A DNA stretch of 64,000 nt, taken from assembly GCA_900315735.1 (NCBI GenBank), contig ONAD01000007.1, positions 42,318 to 106,317 of the forward strand, in the 5' to 3' direction. Both the position numbers and the translations under genes were made by a program. Each line of letters begins with the position of its first letter. The stretch's first letter is position 1. Below the pieces are notes generated by a model that had not been told where the DNA came from, made no database searches, and saw nothing but the letters and a program-made list of their open reading frames with translations. The stretch is from an uncultured Lachnospiraceae bacterium. Its GTDB lineage: Bacteria > Bacillota > Clostridia > Lachnospirales > Lachnospiraceae. Shown piece after piece: positions 46,682 to 54,422 of this stretch.

Positions 46682-47617
46682 TTACTTTTGAATAGAATCG
46701 TAGTATTTTTTCACGATTTTCTCCGCTGGTTTTGCATATATTTCATAATCTTTTCTCTTTAAGGCAGTATTCTTCGTGTAGAGATGACTGTTCCAGGACC
46801 AGAATGCCATGCCATCTACCCAGTCTCTCTTTAAGCATGCCTGAAACATCGCTTCATACCAGTCTGCCTGACCTTCTGCGTCTGCTTCTCCCTGCACCGT
46901 CCAGTCATTCGGGACTTTATTAGAATCCTTTATGGACATACAGCCGGCTTCTGCAAAGAAAAATGGTTTGTTAAATTTCTTCACTACTTTTTCAATCCGG
47001 TCAAGCTGGTTCTCCCAGTCCTCCAATGGATAATATCCGCTGGAAGAAATCACATCTACTGCATCCCACCATTTCACATTATGTTCCTGATATTTATCTG
47101 TATTATAGGAAACAAGTCCATCAAATTCACTCCGGATATCAGCGATTAGCTTCCGCCACTCTGCTTCCCTTCGTTCTGCCATAACCATTTCGCAGCCTGC
47201 AATATGCATTTCCACGCCCATTTCTTTTGCCAGCCTTGCGTAATGAAGCTGAAATTCGGTATAGGATTCAAACCAGTTACACCATTTTGGTTCACAGACT
47301 ACGTCTTCATCAAAGAAATTGACATGGGCACGCCAGGTTCCGTTCTTGCAGTTTACCGTAGGCTTTAATGCCACACGCATGCCAAGCTCTTTTGCATAAT
47401 CAATCATGCCCTTTAATTCATCATCTGACACCGTTGCCTCAGAAGTATAACAAATCTCTTCCGACTGTGCCGTGTCCTGCAAGCCGTTTGGTGCTAAAAT
47501 AACAAAATTGCTGTTGGTATTTTCTTTCATTTTCTTTAAGCTATCAAATGCTCTCTTCTCCTGATAGCTCCCTTTTCTTGCAAATGGTGCATATGTCATG
47601 CCGCAGATATATTCCAT
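46682..47617 (-). CDS. GH113 intracellular beta-mannanase
   Basis: 311 residues, clan A barrel. Acid/base Glu143 in IAGCEMV and nucleophile Glu223 in FFFAEAGC. Aromatic and RRE substrate residues (WRAHVNF, EMVMAERREAEW) fit GH113. There is no signal peptide, so it cuts imported mannooligosaccharides down to sizes suited to the phosphorylases; some GH113 members act from the reducing end. AAAGGA lies ahead of ATG 47617. Divergent from the second AraC gene. Confidence 0.92.
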   Translation of the reverse strand: MEYICGMTYAPFARKGSYQEKRAFDSLKKMKENTNSNFVILAPNGLQDTAQSEEICYTSEATVSDDELKGMIDYAKELGMRVALKPTVNCKNGTWRAHVNFFDEDVVCEPKWCNWFESYTEFQLHYARLAKEMGVEMHIAGCEMVMAERREAEWRKLIADIRSEFDGLVSYNTDKYQEHNVKWWDAVDVISSSGYYPLEDWENQLDRIEKVVKKFNKPFFFAEAGCMSIKDSNKVPNDWTVQGEADAEGQADWYEAMFQACLKRDWVDGMAFWSWNSHLYTKNTALKRKDYEIYAKPAEKIVKKYYDSIQK

Positions 47618-47664
47618 GATAAATGTTTCCTTTCTTCCTTTTTATAGCGATTTATGGAAGAAAC

Positions 47665-47693
47665 TATAGCATTTGCCATTGAATCTTGCTATA
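47665..47693. promoter_or_regulatory. Divergent promoter with inverted repeat between GH113 and AraC
   Basis: TATAGCA (47665-47671) and TGCTATA (47687-47693) form an inverted repeat. Each arm belongs to an extended -10: TGCTATAAT on the plus strand for AraC and TGCTATAGT on the minus strand for GH113. One regulator bound here could control both genes. Confidence 0.5.
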
Positions 47694-47769
47694 ATGATTT
47701 ATTATAAAAATAGTAAAAATCTCTTATGACAGGAATTCATTTATTTTAAATATATTGGGGGATGACTTT

Positions 47770-48666
47770 ATGAATTCACTTTTTGAATACAGCGACCGGC
47801 TGAATGCTCCTTTTGAATGCTTCTTATTTGACACGAGAATCCATTCTTTTCCTATCCGGTCCCACTGGCATTATTTTGTTGAAATTCTATATATGTTAGA
47901 GGGAACTGCCATCATCAACTGTGATGATGATACCTATGTATTAGAAGAAGGCGATATGACTTTATTTCTTCCGCAGGCAATCCATTCTATCTATACTGCC
48001 ACGGAGCAGCCATTGGTTTATTATGTCATGAAATTCGATTTAAACCAGCTTGCACCATCCGGCAATGCATTAAGCACCACCTTTTCCGGGATTAATTTTG
48101 TATCACTTTTTAATCTGGCGAAGGGTGATTCCCATGCCCCGAAATATTTTTCCAAAGCGATGTTAACAGACTATCCCATTGCCGGAATCTTTTCCTCCTG
48201 TGAACACGAAATGCAGCAGCAGGAATACGGTTACCGGATTCTGGTACAATCCCAGATTAATTCCCTTTTGACCTTTATCTTACGTATCTGGCGGGCACAG
48301 GGGTTTAATACGGATAAAGCTCTGGCTATTCCGCAAAATACAGAAGAAGCGTCCATACACTCCATTACGGAATATATCGACGCTCATGCCCAGGAGCCAT
48401 TAAAGGTGGAAGACCTTGCCAGAATGTGTAATATGAGTTATTCCTATTTTGCCAAAAGCTTCCGGGAACTCTATGGCCAGTCCTGTAAAAAATATATTGA
48501 ATTTATCCGTCTTTGTAAGGCTGAGGATCTGCTGCTCTTTACCAATCTTGACTTGAATTATATCAGTCAGGAAACCGGATTTTCCGATTGCAGCCATTTT
48601 ATTAAGGCTTTCCGAAGCAAGCATAAAATGACGCCAAAGCAGTACCGGAAGGAGCATTCCTCTTAA
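47770..48666 (+). CDS. AraC-family transcriptional regulator
   Basis: 298 residues: an N-terminal cupin domain (HWHYFVEILYMLEG, typical His residues) and two C-terminal helix-turn-helix motifs (LKVEDLARMCNMSYSYFAKSF and YISQETGFSDCSHFIKAFR). Start ATG 47770 after GGGGGATG; the open frame has an earlier TTG that overlaps this ribosome site. Divergent from GH113 and probably its regulator. Confidence 0.88.
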   Translation: MNSLFEYSDRLNAPFECFLFDTRIHSFPIRSHWHYFVEILYMLEGTAIINCDDDTYVLEEGDMTLFLPQAIHSIYTATEQPLVYYVMKFDLNQLAPSGNALSTTFSGINFVSLFNLAKGDSHAPKYFSKAMLTDYPIAGIFSSCEHEMQQQEYGYRILVQSQINSLLTFILRIWRAQGFNTDKALAIPQNTEEASIHSITEYIDAHAQEPLKVEDLARMCNMSYSYFAKSFRELYGQSCKKYIEFIRLCKAEDLLLFTNLDLNYISQETGFSDCSHFIKAFRSKHKMTPKQYRKEHSS

Positions 48667-48690
48667 AGGTACATTCTTAATGCAGCATTC

Positions 48691-49008
48691 TTAAAGGTGC
48701 ATGTAGATATCTGCCTGCTGGATTGCCACATCTGCTCCTGCCATCAGCATGGCAAAGAAGGTTAATGTGATGGTAAGGAATACCGCCTTACCATCATAGA
48801 CAAATTCCACATTCTTCTTCCGATTGGCAAGAAGAATTTCTATTCCAAGTAAGATAAAGATACATGGCCAGATATGGAAAATGATTTCATAGGTCAATAC
48901 CGGCACAAACAGATGCACCAGAAACAGGATTCCAAATAAAACCAGCGCACTGCCTAAGGTAATGCTGCCCACTCTGTGAGTGCGTACTTCTTTCACATTC
49001 TCATCCAT
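48691..49008 (-). CDS. Small membrane protein of the ECF sigma operon
   Basis: 105 residues with three hydrophobic segments (about 15-37, 42-60 and 76-94), resembling the LiaF/DUF5668-type envelope proteins but without a defining motif. GGAGG precedes ATG 49008, five bases after the larger membrane protein. Probably part of an envelope-stress module. Confidence 0.75.
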   Translation of the reverse strand: MDENVKEVRTHRVGSITLGSALVLFGILFLVHLFVPVLTYEIIFHIWPCIFILLGIEILLANRKKNVEFVYDGKAVFLTITLTFFAMLMAGADVAIQQADIYMHL

Positions 49009-49013
49009 TTTCC

Positions 49014-49550
49014 TTATGCCTCCTTTTTCTCTTCTTCCTCAAGGGATTTTTTCTTACCATGAACCAGATAAATTCCTGCTGCTATAATTGCAATTCCTGC
49101 CAGCAGTCTTGGAAGCCGGTAACTGATTTCCTGAAGTACCCAGACCGTTTCATCCGGAATTAAATTCGCAATCATCCAATAGAAACTGTTCCAGATCAAC
49201 ATAATACCAAGCAGAATCAGCACGACCGCAATAATGGTACGATAACGCTTTACAAAGGATTTCTCTTTCCCATCTTCTCCACTTAAATGGAATAAATAAT
49301 CATCCTCCACGGCATAGAATTCTTCATCGGATAAGCCTGCTAAATTGTGTACATGGAAGAAGCTGTAAAACCATGCAATGACTGCAAGCACTGCCAGCGG
49401 TCCAAGTTCAAAAATGGATGCTGCCACAATAATGCCAAAGAACATTGTCATCAGGCTTAAACCCATTTTCATAAACCCCATATACATTTCCCCTGCTCCC
49501 GGTAAAAGGGAACAGCAAAATCTTAAAAATCCATTTCTCTTTTTCGTCAT
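49014..49550 (-). CDS. Membrane protein of the ECF sigma operon
   Basis: 178 residues. Hydrophobic helices lie near 25-45, 48-68, 104-125 and 143-163. The start RFCCSLLPGAGEMYMGFMKMG resembles TM2-domain proteins (PGaG.MY.G pattern). Function unknown; co-transcribed with the sigma and anti-sigma genes. Confidence 0.75.
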   Translation of the reverse strand: MTKKRNGFLRFCCSLLPGAGEMYMGFMKMGLSLMTMFFGIIVAASIFELGPLAVLAVIAWFYSFFHVHNLAGLSDEEFYAVEDDYLFHLSGEDGKEKSFVKRYRTIIAVVLILLGIMLIWNSFYWMIANLIPDETVWVLQEISYRLPRLLAGIAIIAAGIYLVHGKKKSLEEEEKKEA

Positions 49551-49551
49551 G

Positions 49552-50010
49552 TTATCTTTCCTCCTTTAAAAACCATCCATTTGTCGTCTCAGTAATAAAA
49601 TTGCAAAATGCACTGGACGCATCATTTACACTCTGCAAGAAATTCTGCTCTTCACTACGCTTTTTCGTTTTCTCTTTCTGTTCCTGTAAGTCCTTATTGA
49701 CCTGCTCTTTTGCTTCTGCCACATAAGTTTCCATGTCAGGTCTGCTCTGCTGCTCCACCGTAGGAACTACAATCAGAAATGCGATTGCCGCTGCCGCTGC
49801 TGCCATTACTTTCATACTATAAATCAGAAGTTTCCGCTTCGCTGACACTTTTTCTTTGTATACGGTAACCTTCTGCTGCTGTTCAATTTTATGTAGAATA
49901 TTTTCTTCTAAATATTCCGGTGCTTTTATCATCGGTCCTTCTTCTGTTTCCCGGATTAGTGCCTCTAACTCTTCGTCACTTAAATACTCCGGTGTATCTT
50001 CTTTTCTCAT
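49552..50010 (-). CDS. Probable anti-sigma factor, single-span membrane protein
   Basis: 152 residues: a cytosolic N-terminal region (1-60) with conserved DEELEALIRE, one transmembrane helix (about 66-85) and an extracytoplasmic coiled-coil tail rich in Glu/Lys. No HXXXCXXC zinc motif, so it is not a classical ZAS anti-sigma factor. Its place immediately after the ECF sigma gene and its topology suggest an anti-sigma role. Start ATG 50010 after GGAGC. Confidence 0.7.
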   Translation of the reverse strand: MRKEDTPEYLSDEELEALIRETEEGPMIKAPEYLEENILHKIEQQQKVTVYKEKVSAKRKLLIYSMKVMAAAAAAIAFLIVVPTVEQQSRPDMETYVAEAKEQVNKDLQEQKEKTKKRSEEQNFLQSVNDASSAFCNFITETTNGWFLKEER

Positions 50011-50011
50011 A

Positions 50012-50515
50012 TCAGCTCCGCTCCTTTCCATACAGTTTTCTAAGCATTGCCCGCGCCCGGTATATCTGTGTCTGCACGGTTTTCAAATTCTTCTGCTTTA
50101 ACTCTGCAATCTCACCGGCCGGATGTTCTTCACAAAAATACAATCTTGCAATTTCATCATAAGGCGGTTTCAACTGTCCGCATTTTTCCTGCAGTTCTTC
50201 CCGGACCACCTCTTCGATGCACTGCTCTTCCGGTCCTCCCGCTCTCGCCGGATGGCTTCCTAAGACTTCGTCTTCGGTGGGGACCATCCGTCTCGCTGCC
50301 TGTCTGCTGTAATCGATACATTTATTGGAAGCAATCCTGCAAAGCCATGCTTTCTCATTCTTACCGTCGAACTCTTCTTTGTGCCGGTAGGCAGATAAAA
50401 ATGTTTCCTGCGTCAAATCTTCTGCTGCAAAGTAATCTCCGGTCATCTTAACGCAAATAGAAAATACCAGATTCTGGTATTTATGAACCATCTGCGTAAA
50501 TGGTTCCTGACACAT
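50012..50515 (-). CDS. ECF-type RNA polymerase sigma factor
   Basis: 167 residues with sigma region 2 (YFAAEDLTQETFLSAYRH, WLCRIASNKCIDYSR) and region 4 (ARLYFCEEHPAGEIAELKQ, TVQTQIYRARAMLRK). It would direct RNA polymerase to its own regulon, likely including this operon. AGGAGG precedes ATG 50515. Upstream 212 bases hold its promoter, which I cannot place with certainty, and the divergent promoter of the MATE gene. Confidence 0.9.
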   Translation of the reverse strand: MCQEPFTQMVHKYQNLVFSICVKMTGDYFAAEDLTQETFLSAYRHKEEFDGKNEKAWLCRIASNKCIDYSRQAARRMVPTEDEVLGSHPARAGGPEEQCIEEVVREELQEKCGQLKPPYDEIARLYFCEEHPAGEIAELKQKNLKTVQTQIYRARAMLRKLYGKERS

Positions 50516-50627
50516 TTTTATCCACCTCCTTGTCTCTTAAGAACGTTCTCACAATATATAACGAGTATCTTTTTCTATTGTCTTCATTTTTTTCAAAAAA
50601 TCAATATTTTTCTTAAAATCCATTCTA

Positions 50628-50656
50628 TTGACTTTTCTTTTCCGTGAAACTATAAT
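50628..50656 (+). promoter_or_regulatory. Promoter of the MATE exporter gene
   Basis: TTGACT (50628-50633) and TATAAT (50651-50656) with a 17-base spacer, 72 bases before the start codon. Confidence 0.8.
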
Positions 50657-50670
50657 CACTGTGGTTATAG
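50650..50670 (+). promoter_or_regulatory. Operator-like inverted repeat on the MATE promoter
   Basis: CTATAATCAC and GTGGTTATAG around a single T; one mismatch in ten. It covers the -10, so a repressor here would block transcription. No regulator gene lies next to it. Confidence 0.6.
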
Positions 50671-50727
50671 ACAATACATTATATTAAGAAGAAAGTAGCA
50701 TTCATTTTCTACAAAAAGGGGATTTCA

Positions 50728-52086
50728 ATGATAGAAAAGAAGAAAAACTCCATTGATATGACACATGGAGCTTTATGGAATAAAATTTTGATTTTTGCGC
50801 TGCCGCTGGCTGCCAGCAGTATCTTACAGCAGCTTTTTAACTCGGTCGATACCGCCGTAGTAGGCAACTTTGCCAGCAGCCAGGCTTTAGCTGCTGTCGG
50901 AAGCAACAGCTCTCTGATTGCTTTAATGATTAACCTTTTTATCGGTATTTCACTGGGTTCAAATGTTATTATTTCCCGGTATATCGGTCAGGGTGTCCAT
51001 AAGAATATCAAAGCTGCCATTCACACTGCCATTGTGGTGGCTCTGGCTGGTGGTATTTTTCTGCTGGTTTTGGGACAGTTTATTGCAAGACCGGTTCTGG
51101 TACTGATGGGAACACCGGATGATGTCATTGACCTTGCGGTCTTATACCTTCGGATTTACTTCCTTGGTATGCCATTCATTCTGTTATACGACTTCTGCTC
51201 CTCGATTCTTAGAAGCACCGGAGACAGCAGACGGCCGCTTTATGCACTGATTGCAGCCGGCGTTATCAATACAGGACTGAACCTTGTTCTGGTCATTGCA
51301 TTCCACTTAGGTGTATCCGGTGTTGCTATTGCTACTGTAGTTTCGAATATTGTAAGCTCTGGAATTCTTATTTATATTCTATTACATGAAGATGAACCCA
51401 TCCGCCTGGACCCAAAGGCACTTTCTGTTTCCTGGCATGAATTAAAAAAAATTCTTGTCATCGGAGTTCCTGCCGGATTGCAGGGCATGGTCTTTTCCAT
51501 TGCCAACGTCTGCATCCAGAGCTCCATCAACAGTTTTGGTTCCGATGCTGTTGCCGGTTCTGCCGCCGCTTTAAATTTTGAATATTTCTCCTATTTTGTA
51601 GTAAATGCATTTGCCCAGACTACCGTTACCTTTACCAGCCAGAATTATGGTGCCGGTGAATATGACCGCTGCAAAAAGGTATTCCGCTTAAATATGATAT
51701 TTTCCCTTATCTTCTGTGGACTCCTTTCCAGTGTCTTTGTCTTAGGCAGAGGCTTTTTCCTGCACCTTTACAGCAATGACCCGAAGGTACTTGCCTTTGC
51801 CGTCCAGCGTCTGTTAATTGCAACAACCTTAGAGCTTTTGACCTCCACCTATGAAATCAGTGGTGGAGCCATGCGTGGTCTGGGACATTCCCTGTCCCCT
51901 GCACTGATTACTGTTTTCGGTTCCTGTGTCCTACGGCTCATCTGGGTATCCACCGTCTGCCGGTATTTCCATGAATTCTGGGTGGTTATGATTATCTATC
52001 CGATTTCCTGGGTGCTGACCGGAAGCATGATGCTCTTTGCCTATTACCTGCTGCGCAGGAAGCTGTTACGAAAACATACCGCATAG
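50728..52086 (+). CDS. MATE-family multidrug/cation exporter
   Basis: 452 residues, twelve predicted membrane helices in two related halves, with the start KKNSIDMTHGALWNKILIFALPLAASSILQQ typical of Firmicutes MepA/NorM-like MATE proteins. Exports drugs or organic cations in exchange for Na+ or H+. It stands alone between its own promoter and terminator. AAAAGGGG lies ahead of ATG 50728. Confidence 0.92.
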   Translation: MIEKKKNSIDMTHGALWNKILIFALPLAASSILQQLFNSVDTAVVGNFASSQALAAVGSNSSLIALMINLFIGISLGSNVIISRYIGQGVHKNIKAAIHTAIVVALAGGIFLLVLGQFIARPVLVLMGTPDDVIDLAVLYLRIYFLGMPFILLYDFCSSILRSTGDSRRPLYALIAAGVINTGLNLVLVIAFHLGVSGVAIATVVSNIVSSGILIYILLHEDEPIRLDPKALSVSWHELKKILVIGVPAGLQGMVFSIANVCIQSSINSFGSDAVAGSAAALNFEYFSYFVVNAFAQTTVTFTSQNYGAGEYDRCKKVFRLNMIFSLIFCGLLSSVFVLGRGFFLHLYSNDPKVLAFAVQRLLIATTLELLTSTYEISGGAMRGLGHSLSPALITVFGSCVLRLIWVSTVCRYFHEFWVVMIIYPISWVLTGSMMLFAYYLLRRKLLRKHTA

Positions 52087-52091
52087 AAAAA

Positions 52092-52152
52092 CCCCGGAAG
52101 CAGATGGTTTACTCTTCTAAAGAATGAACCTTTCCGCTTCCGGGGAATTTTT
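52092..52152 (+). terminator. Terminator after the MATE gene
   Basis: CCCCGGAAGC (52092-52101) pairs with GCTTCCGGGG (52136-52145), followed by AATTTTT. The long loop is unusual; the stem is perfect. Confidence 0.8.
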
Positions 52153-52163
52153 ATGAAGTTACT

Positions 52164-54326
52164 TTATAAATGTAATACACGATCTTTGATTTCCTGAGTT
52201 CTTCCCTGATTCCAGAACTGGGTTCCGATATAACCACAGGTACGTCTTGCCACATTCATCTTATCCTGATCACGGTTGCCGCAGCTTGGGCATTCCCAAA
52301 CCAGCTTGCCGTATTTGTCTGTTACTATTTTAATCTCGCCATTGTAACCACATTCCATACAGTAATCACTCTTGGTATTCAGCTCTGCATACATGATATG
52401 GTCATAAATATAACGGATGACAGACAATACTGCTTCGATATTATCCTGCATATCCGGCACTTCCACATAACTGATTGCGCCGCCCGGAGAAAGTTCCTGA
52501 AACTTTGCTTCAAAGCCTAGCTTCTTAAATGCATCAATATGCTCTGTCACATGAACGTGATAGCTGTTGGTGATATAACTCTTATCGGTAACGCCCGGAA
52601 TAATTCCGAAACGCTTCTGTAAGCATTTTGCAAATTTATAGGTTGTAGACTCAAGCGGTGTTCCATATACACTAAAAGCAATATTTGTCTCTGTCTTCCA
52701 TTTATCGCAGGCATCATTTAAATGCTGCATGACTGCCAGCGCAAATGGTGTTGCTTCCGGATTGGTATGGGATTTACCGGTCATATAACGGGTACATTCA
52801 CACAAGCCTGCATAACCTAAAGAAATAGTGGAATAGCCGCCATATAAAAGCTTGTCTATGGTCTCGCCTTTCTTAAGACGGGCCAGTGCACCATACTGCC
52901 AGAGAATCGGTGCCACATCAGAAGGTGTTCCCTTCAGGCGGTTATGTCTTGCCATCAATGCCCGATAGCATAATTCCAGACGCTCATCGAAGATTTCCCA
53001 GAAACGGGTCATATCTCCGCCGGAGGAACATGCAATATCCACCAGATTCAGTGTTACGACACCCTGATTGAACCGTCCATAATACTTCGGCTTTCCTTCC
53101 TCATCCTTGTATACACTTAAGAAAGAACGGCAGCCCATACATGGATAGCAGTTGCCCTCTTTCAGCTGTTTCATAATTTTTTCTGAAATATAATCCGGTA
53201 CCAGACGCTTTGCAGTACATTTTGCAGCCAGCTCTGTCAGATAATAGTACTTGGAATCCGGCTCAATATTATCCTCTTCCAGCACATAAATGAGCTTTGG
53301 AAATGCCGGTGTAATATAGATGCCCTGCTCATTTTTCACACCAAGAATTCTCTGCTTTAAGACTTCTTCAATGATTGCTGCCAGATCATCTCTTACCTGT
53401 CCTTCCGGTACTTCGTCAATATACATAAAGACCGTTACAAACGGAGCCTGTCCATTGGTAGTCATCAGTGTGATAACCTGATACTGAATCATCTGGACAC
53501 CACGCTTGATTTCGTCTTTTACACGAATCTCTGCTACTTTATTAATCTGCTCTTCTACTAATTCCAGACCTGCTGCTTCAAATTCTGCTGCTACCTGACG
53601 GCGGAATTTCTGACGGCTCACATTGACAAACGGTGCCAGATGTGCCAGTGAAATACTCTGTCCACCATACTGGGAACTTGCAATCTGAGCAATACTCTGG
53701 GTCGCAATATTGCAGGCGGTCTCAAAGCTCTTTGGCTTATCAATCATAGTCTCACTGATTACCGTACCATTCTGCAGCATATCCTCCAAATTAACCAGAC
53801 AGCAGTTATGCATATGCTGTGCAAAATAATCGGAATCGTGGAAATGTATAATGCCCTGCTCATGGGCTTCTACAATATCCTGTGGCAGCAGGAAACGCTT
53901 AGTAATATCCTTGCTGACTTCTCCTGCCATATAATCACGCTGCACACTGCTTACAGTCGGATTCTTGTTACTGTTTTCCTGTTTTACTTCCTCATTCTTG
54001 CAGGCAAGCAGAGTTAAAATCTGGTCATCTGTAGAATTGGTTTTTCTTACCAGGGCACGTTTATAGCGGTAAGTAATATAATTTCTGGCTACCGTATACG
54101 CACGCTGATTCATAATCAGGTTCTCCACCAAATCCTGAATCTCTTCTACCGTTAATGCACGGTTCATGGTGTTACATGCCTTCTCCACATTCTCACCAAT
54201 GGCATTAATCTGTGCTTCTGTCATACGCTCGCTGTCTACCACACTTTCGTTGGCTTTGCGCACAGCCGCCAGAATCTTCTCCTTATCAAATATAACTTCT
54301 GTCCCACTTCTTTTAATGATTTTCAT
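52164..54326 (-). CDS. nrdD: Anaerobic (class III) ribonucleoside-triphosphate reductase
   Basis: Makes dNTPs from NTPs without oxygen. 720 residues: ATP-cone (1-95), catalytic barrel with CCLVNLEDML and the NPEATPF segment, a four-cysteine zinc site (CMEC...CPSC near 655-680) and glycyl-radical Gly698 in RRTCGYIG. Start ATG 54326 follows AGGGGTGCG; the open frame extends 16 codons upstream over the promoter region. The activase NrdG, usually the next gene, is absent here: the neighbour downstream is the convergent MATE gene. Confidence 0.95.
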   Translation of the reverse strand: MKIIKRSGTEVIFDKEKILAAVRKANESVVDSERMTEAQINAIGENVEKACNTMNRALTVEEIQDLVENLIMNQRAYTVARNYITYRYKRALVRKTNSTDDQILTLLACKNEEVKQENSNKNPTVSSVQRDYMAGEVSKDITKRFLLPQDIVEAHEQGIIHFHDSDYFAQHMHNCCLVNLEDMLQNGTVISETMIDKPKSFETACNIATQSIAQIASSQYGGQSISLAHLAPFVNVSRQKFRRQVAAEFEAAGLELVEEQINKVAEIRVKDEIKRGVQMIQYQVITLMTTNGQAPFVTVFMYIDEVPEGQVRDDLAAIIEEVLKQRILGVKNEQGIYITPAFPKLIYVLEEDNIEPDSKYYYLTELAAKCTAKRLVPDYISEKIMKQLKEGNCYPCMGCRSFLSVYKDEEGKPKYYGRFNQGVVTLNLVDIACSSGGDMTRFWEIFDERLELCYRALMARHNRLKGTPSDVAPILWQYGALARLKKGETIDKLLYGGYSTISLGYAGLCECTRYMTGKSHTNPEATPFALAVMQHLNDACDKWKTETNIAFSVYGTPLESTTYKFAKCLQKRFGIIPGVTDKSYITNSYHVHVTEHIDAFKKLGFEAKFQELSPGGAISYVEVPDMQDNIEAVLSVIRYIYDHIMYAELNTKSDYCMECGYNGEIKIVTDKYGKLVWECPSCGNRDQDKMNVARRTCGYIGTQFWNQGRTQEIKDRVLHL

Positions 54327-54367
54327 ATTCGCACCCCTATTCAAAATAATTTCCTTTTCAAACGCGT

Positions 54368-54414
54368 ATACCATATATTGTATCAGATTAAATTATCTTT
54401 TCAAGGTATTGTAC
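54368..54414 (-). promoter_or_regulatory. Tandem NrdR-like boxes on the nrdD promoter
   Basis: Box 1 at 54368-54383 (minus strand ATACAATATATGGTAT) fits the NrdR palindrome acaCwATATATwGtgt closely. A weaker box 2 at 54399-54414 shares ten of sixteen bases with box 1, and the two start exactly 31 bp apart, the known tandem spacing of NrdR sites. The -10 lies in box 1. Confidence 0.65.
54377..54404 (-). promoter_or_regulatory. Promoter of nrdD
   Basis: TTGAAA (54399-54404) and extended -10 TGATACAAT (TACAAT at 54377-54382) with a 16-base spacer on the minus strand. Confidence 0.65.
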
Positions 54415-54422
54415 CAAATTGT

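Noticed and set aside
54327..54374. Sixteen-codon N-terminal extension of NrdD
   Set aside because: It overlaps the NrdR-like box and the expected transcription start, and the ribosome site favours ATG 54326.
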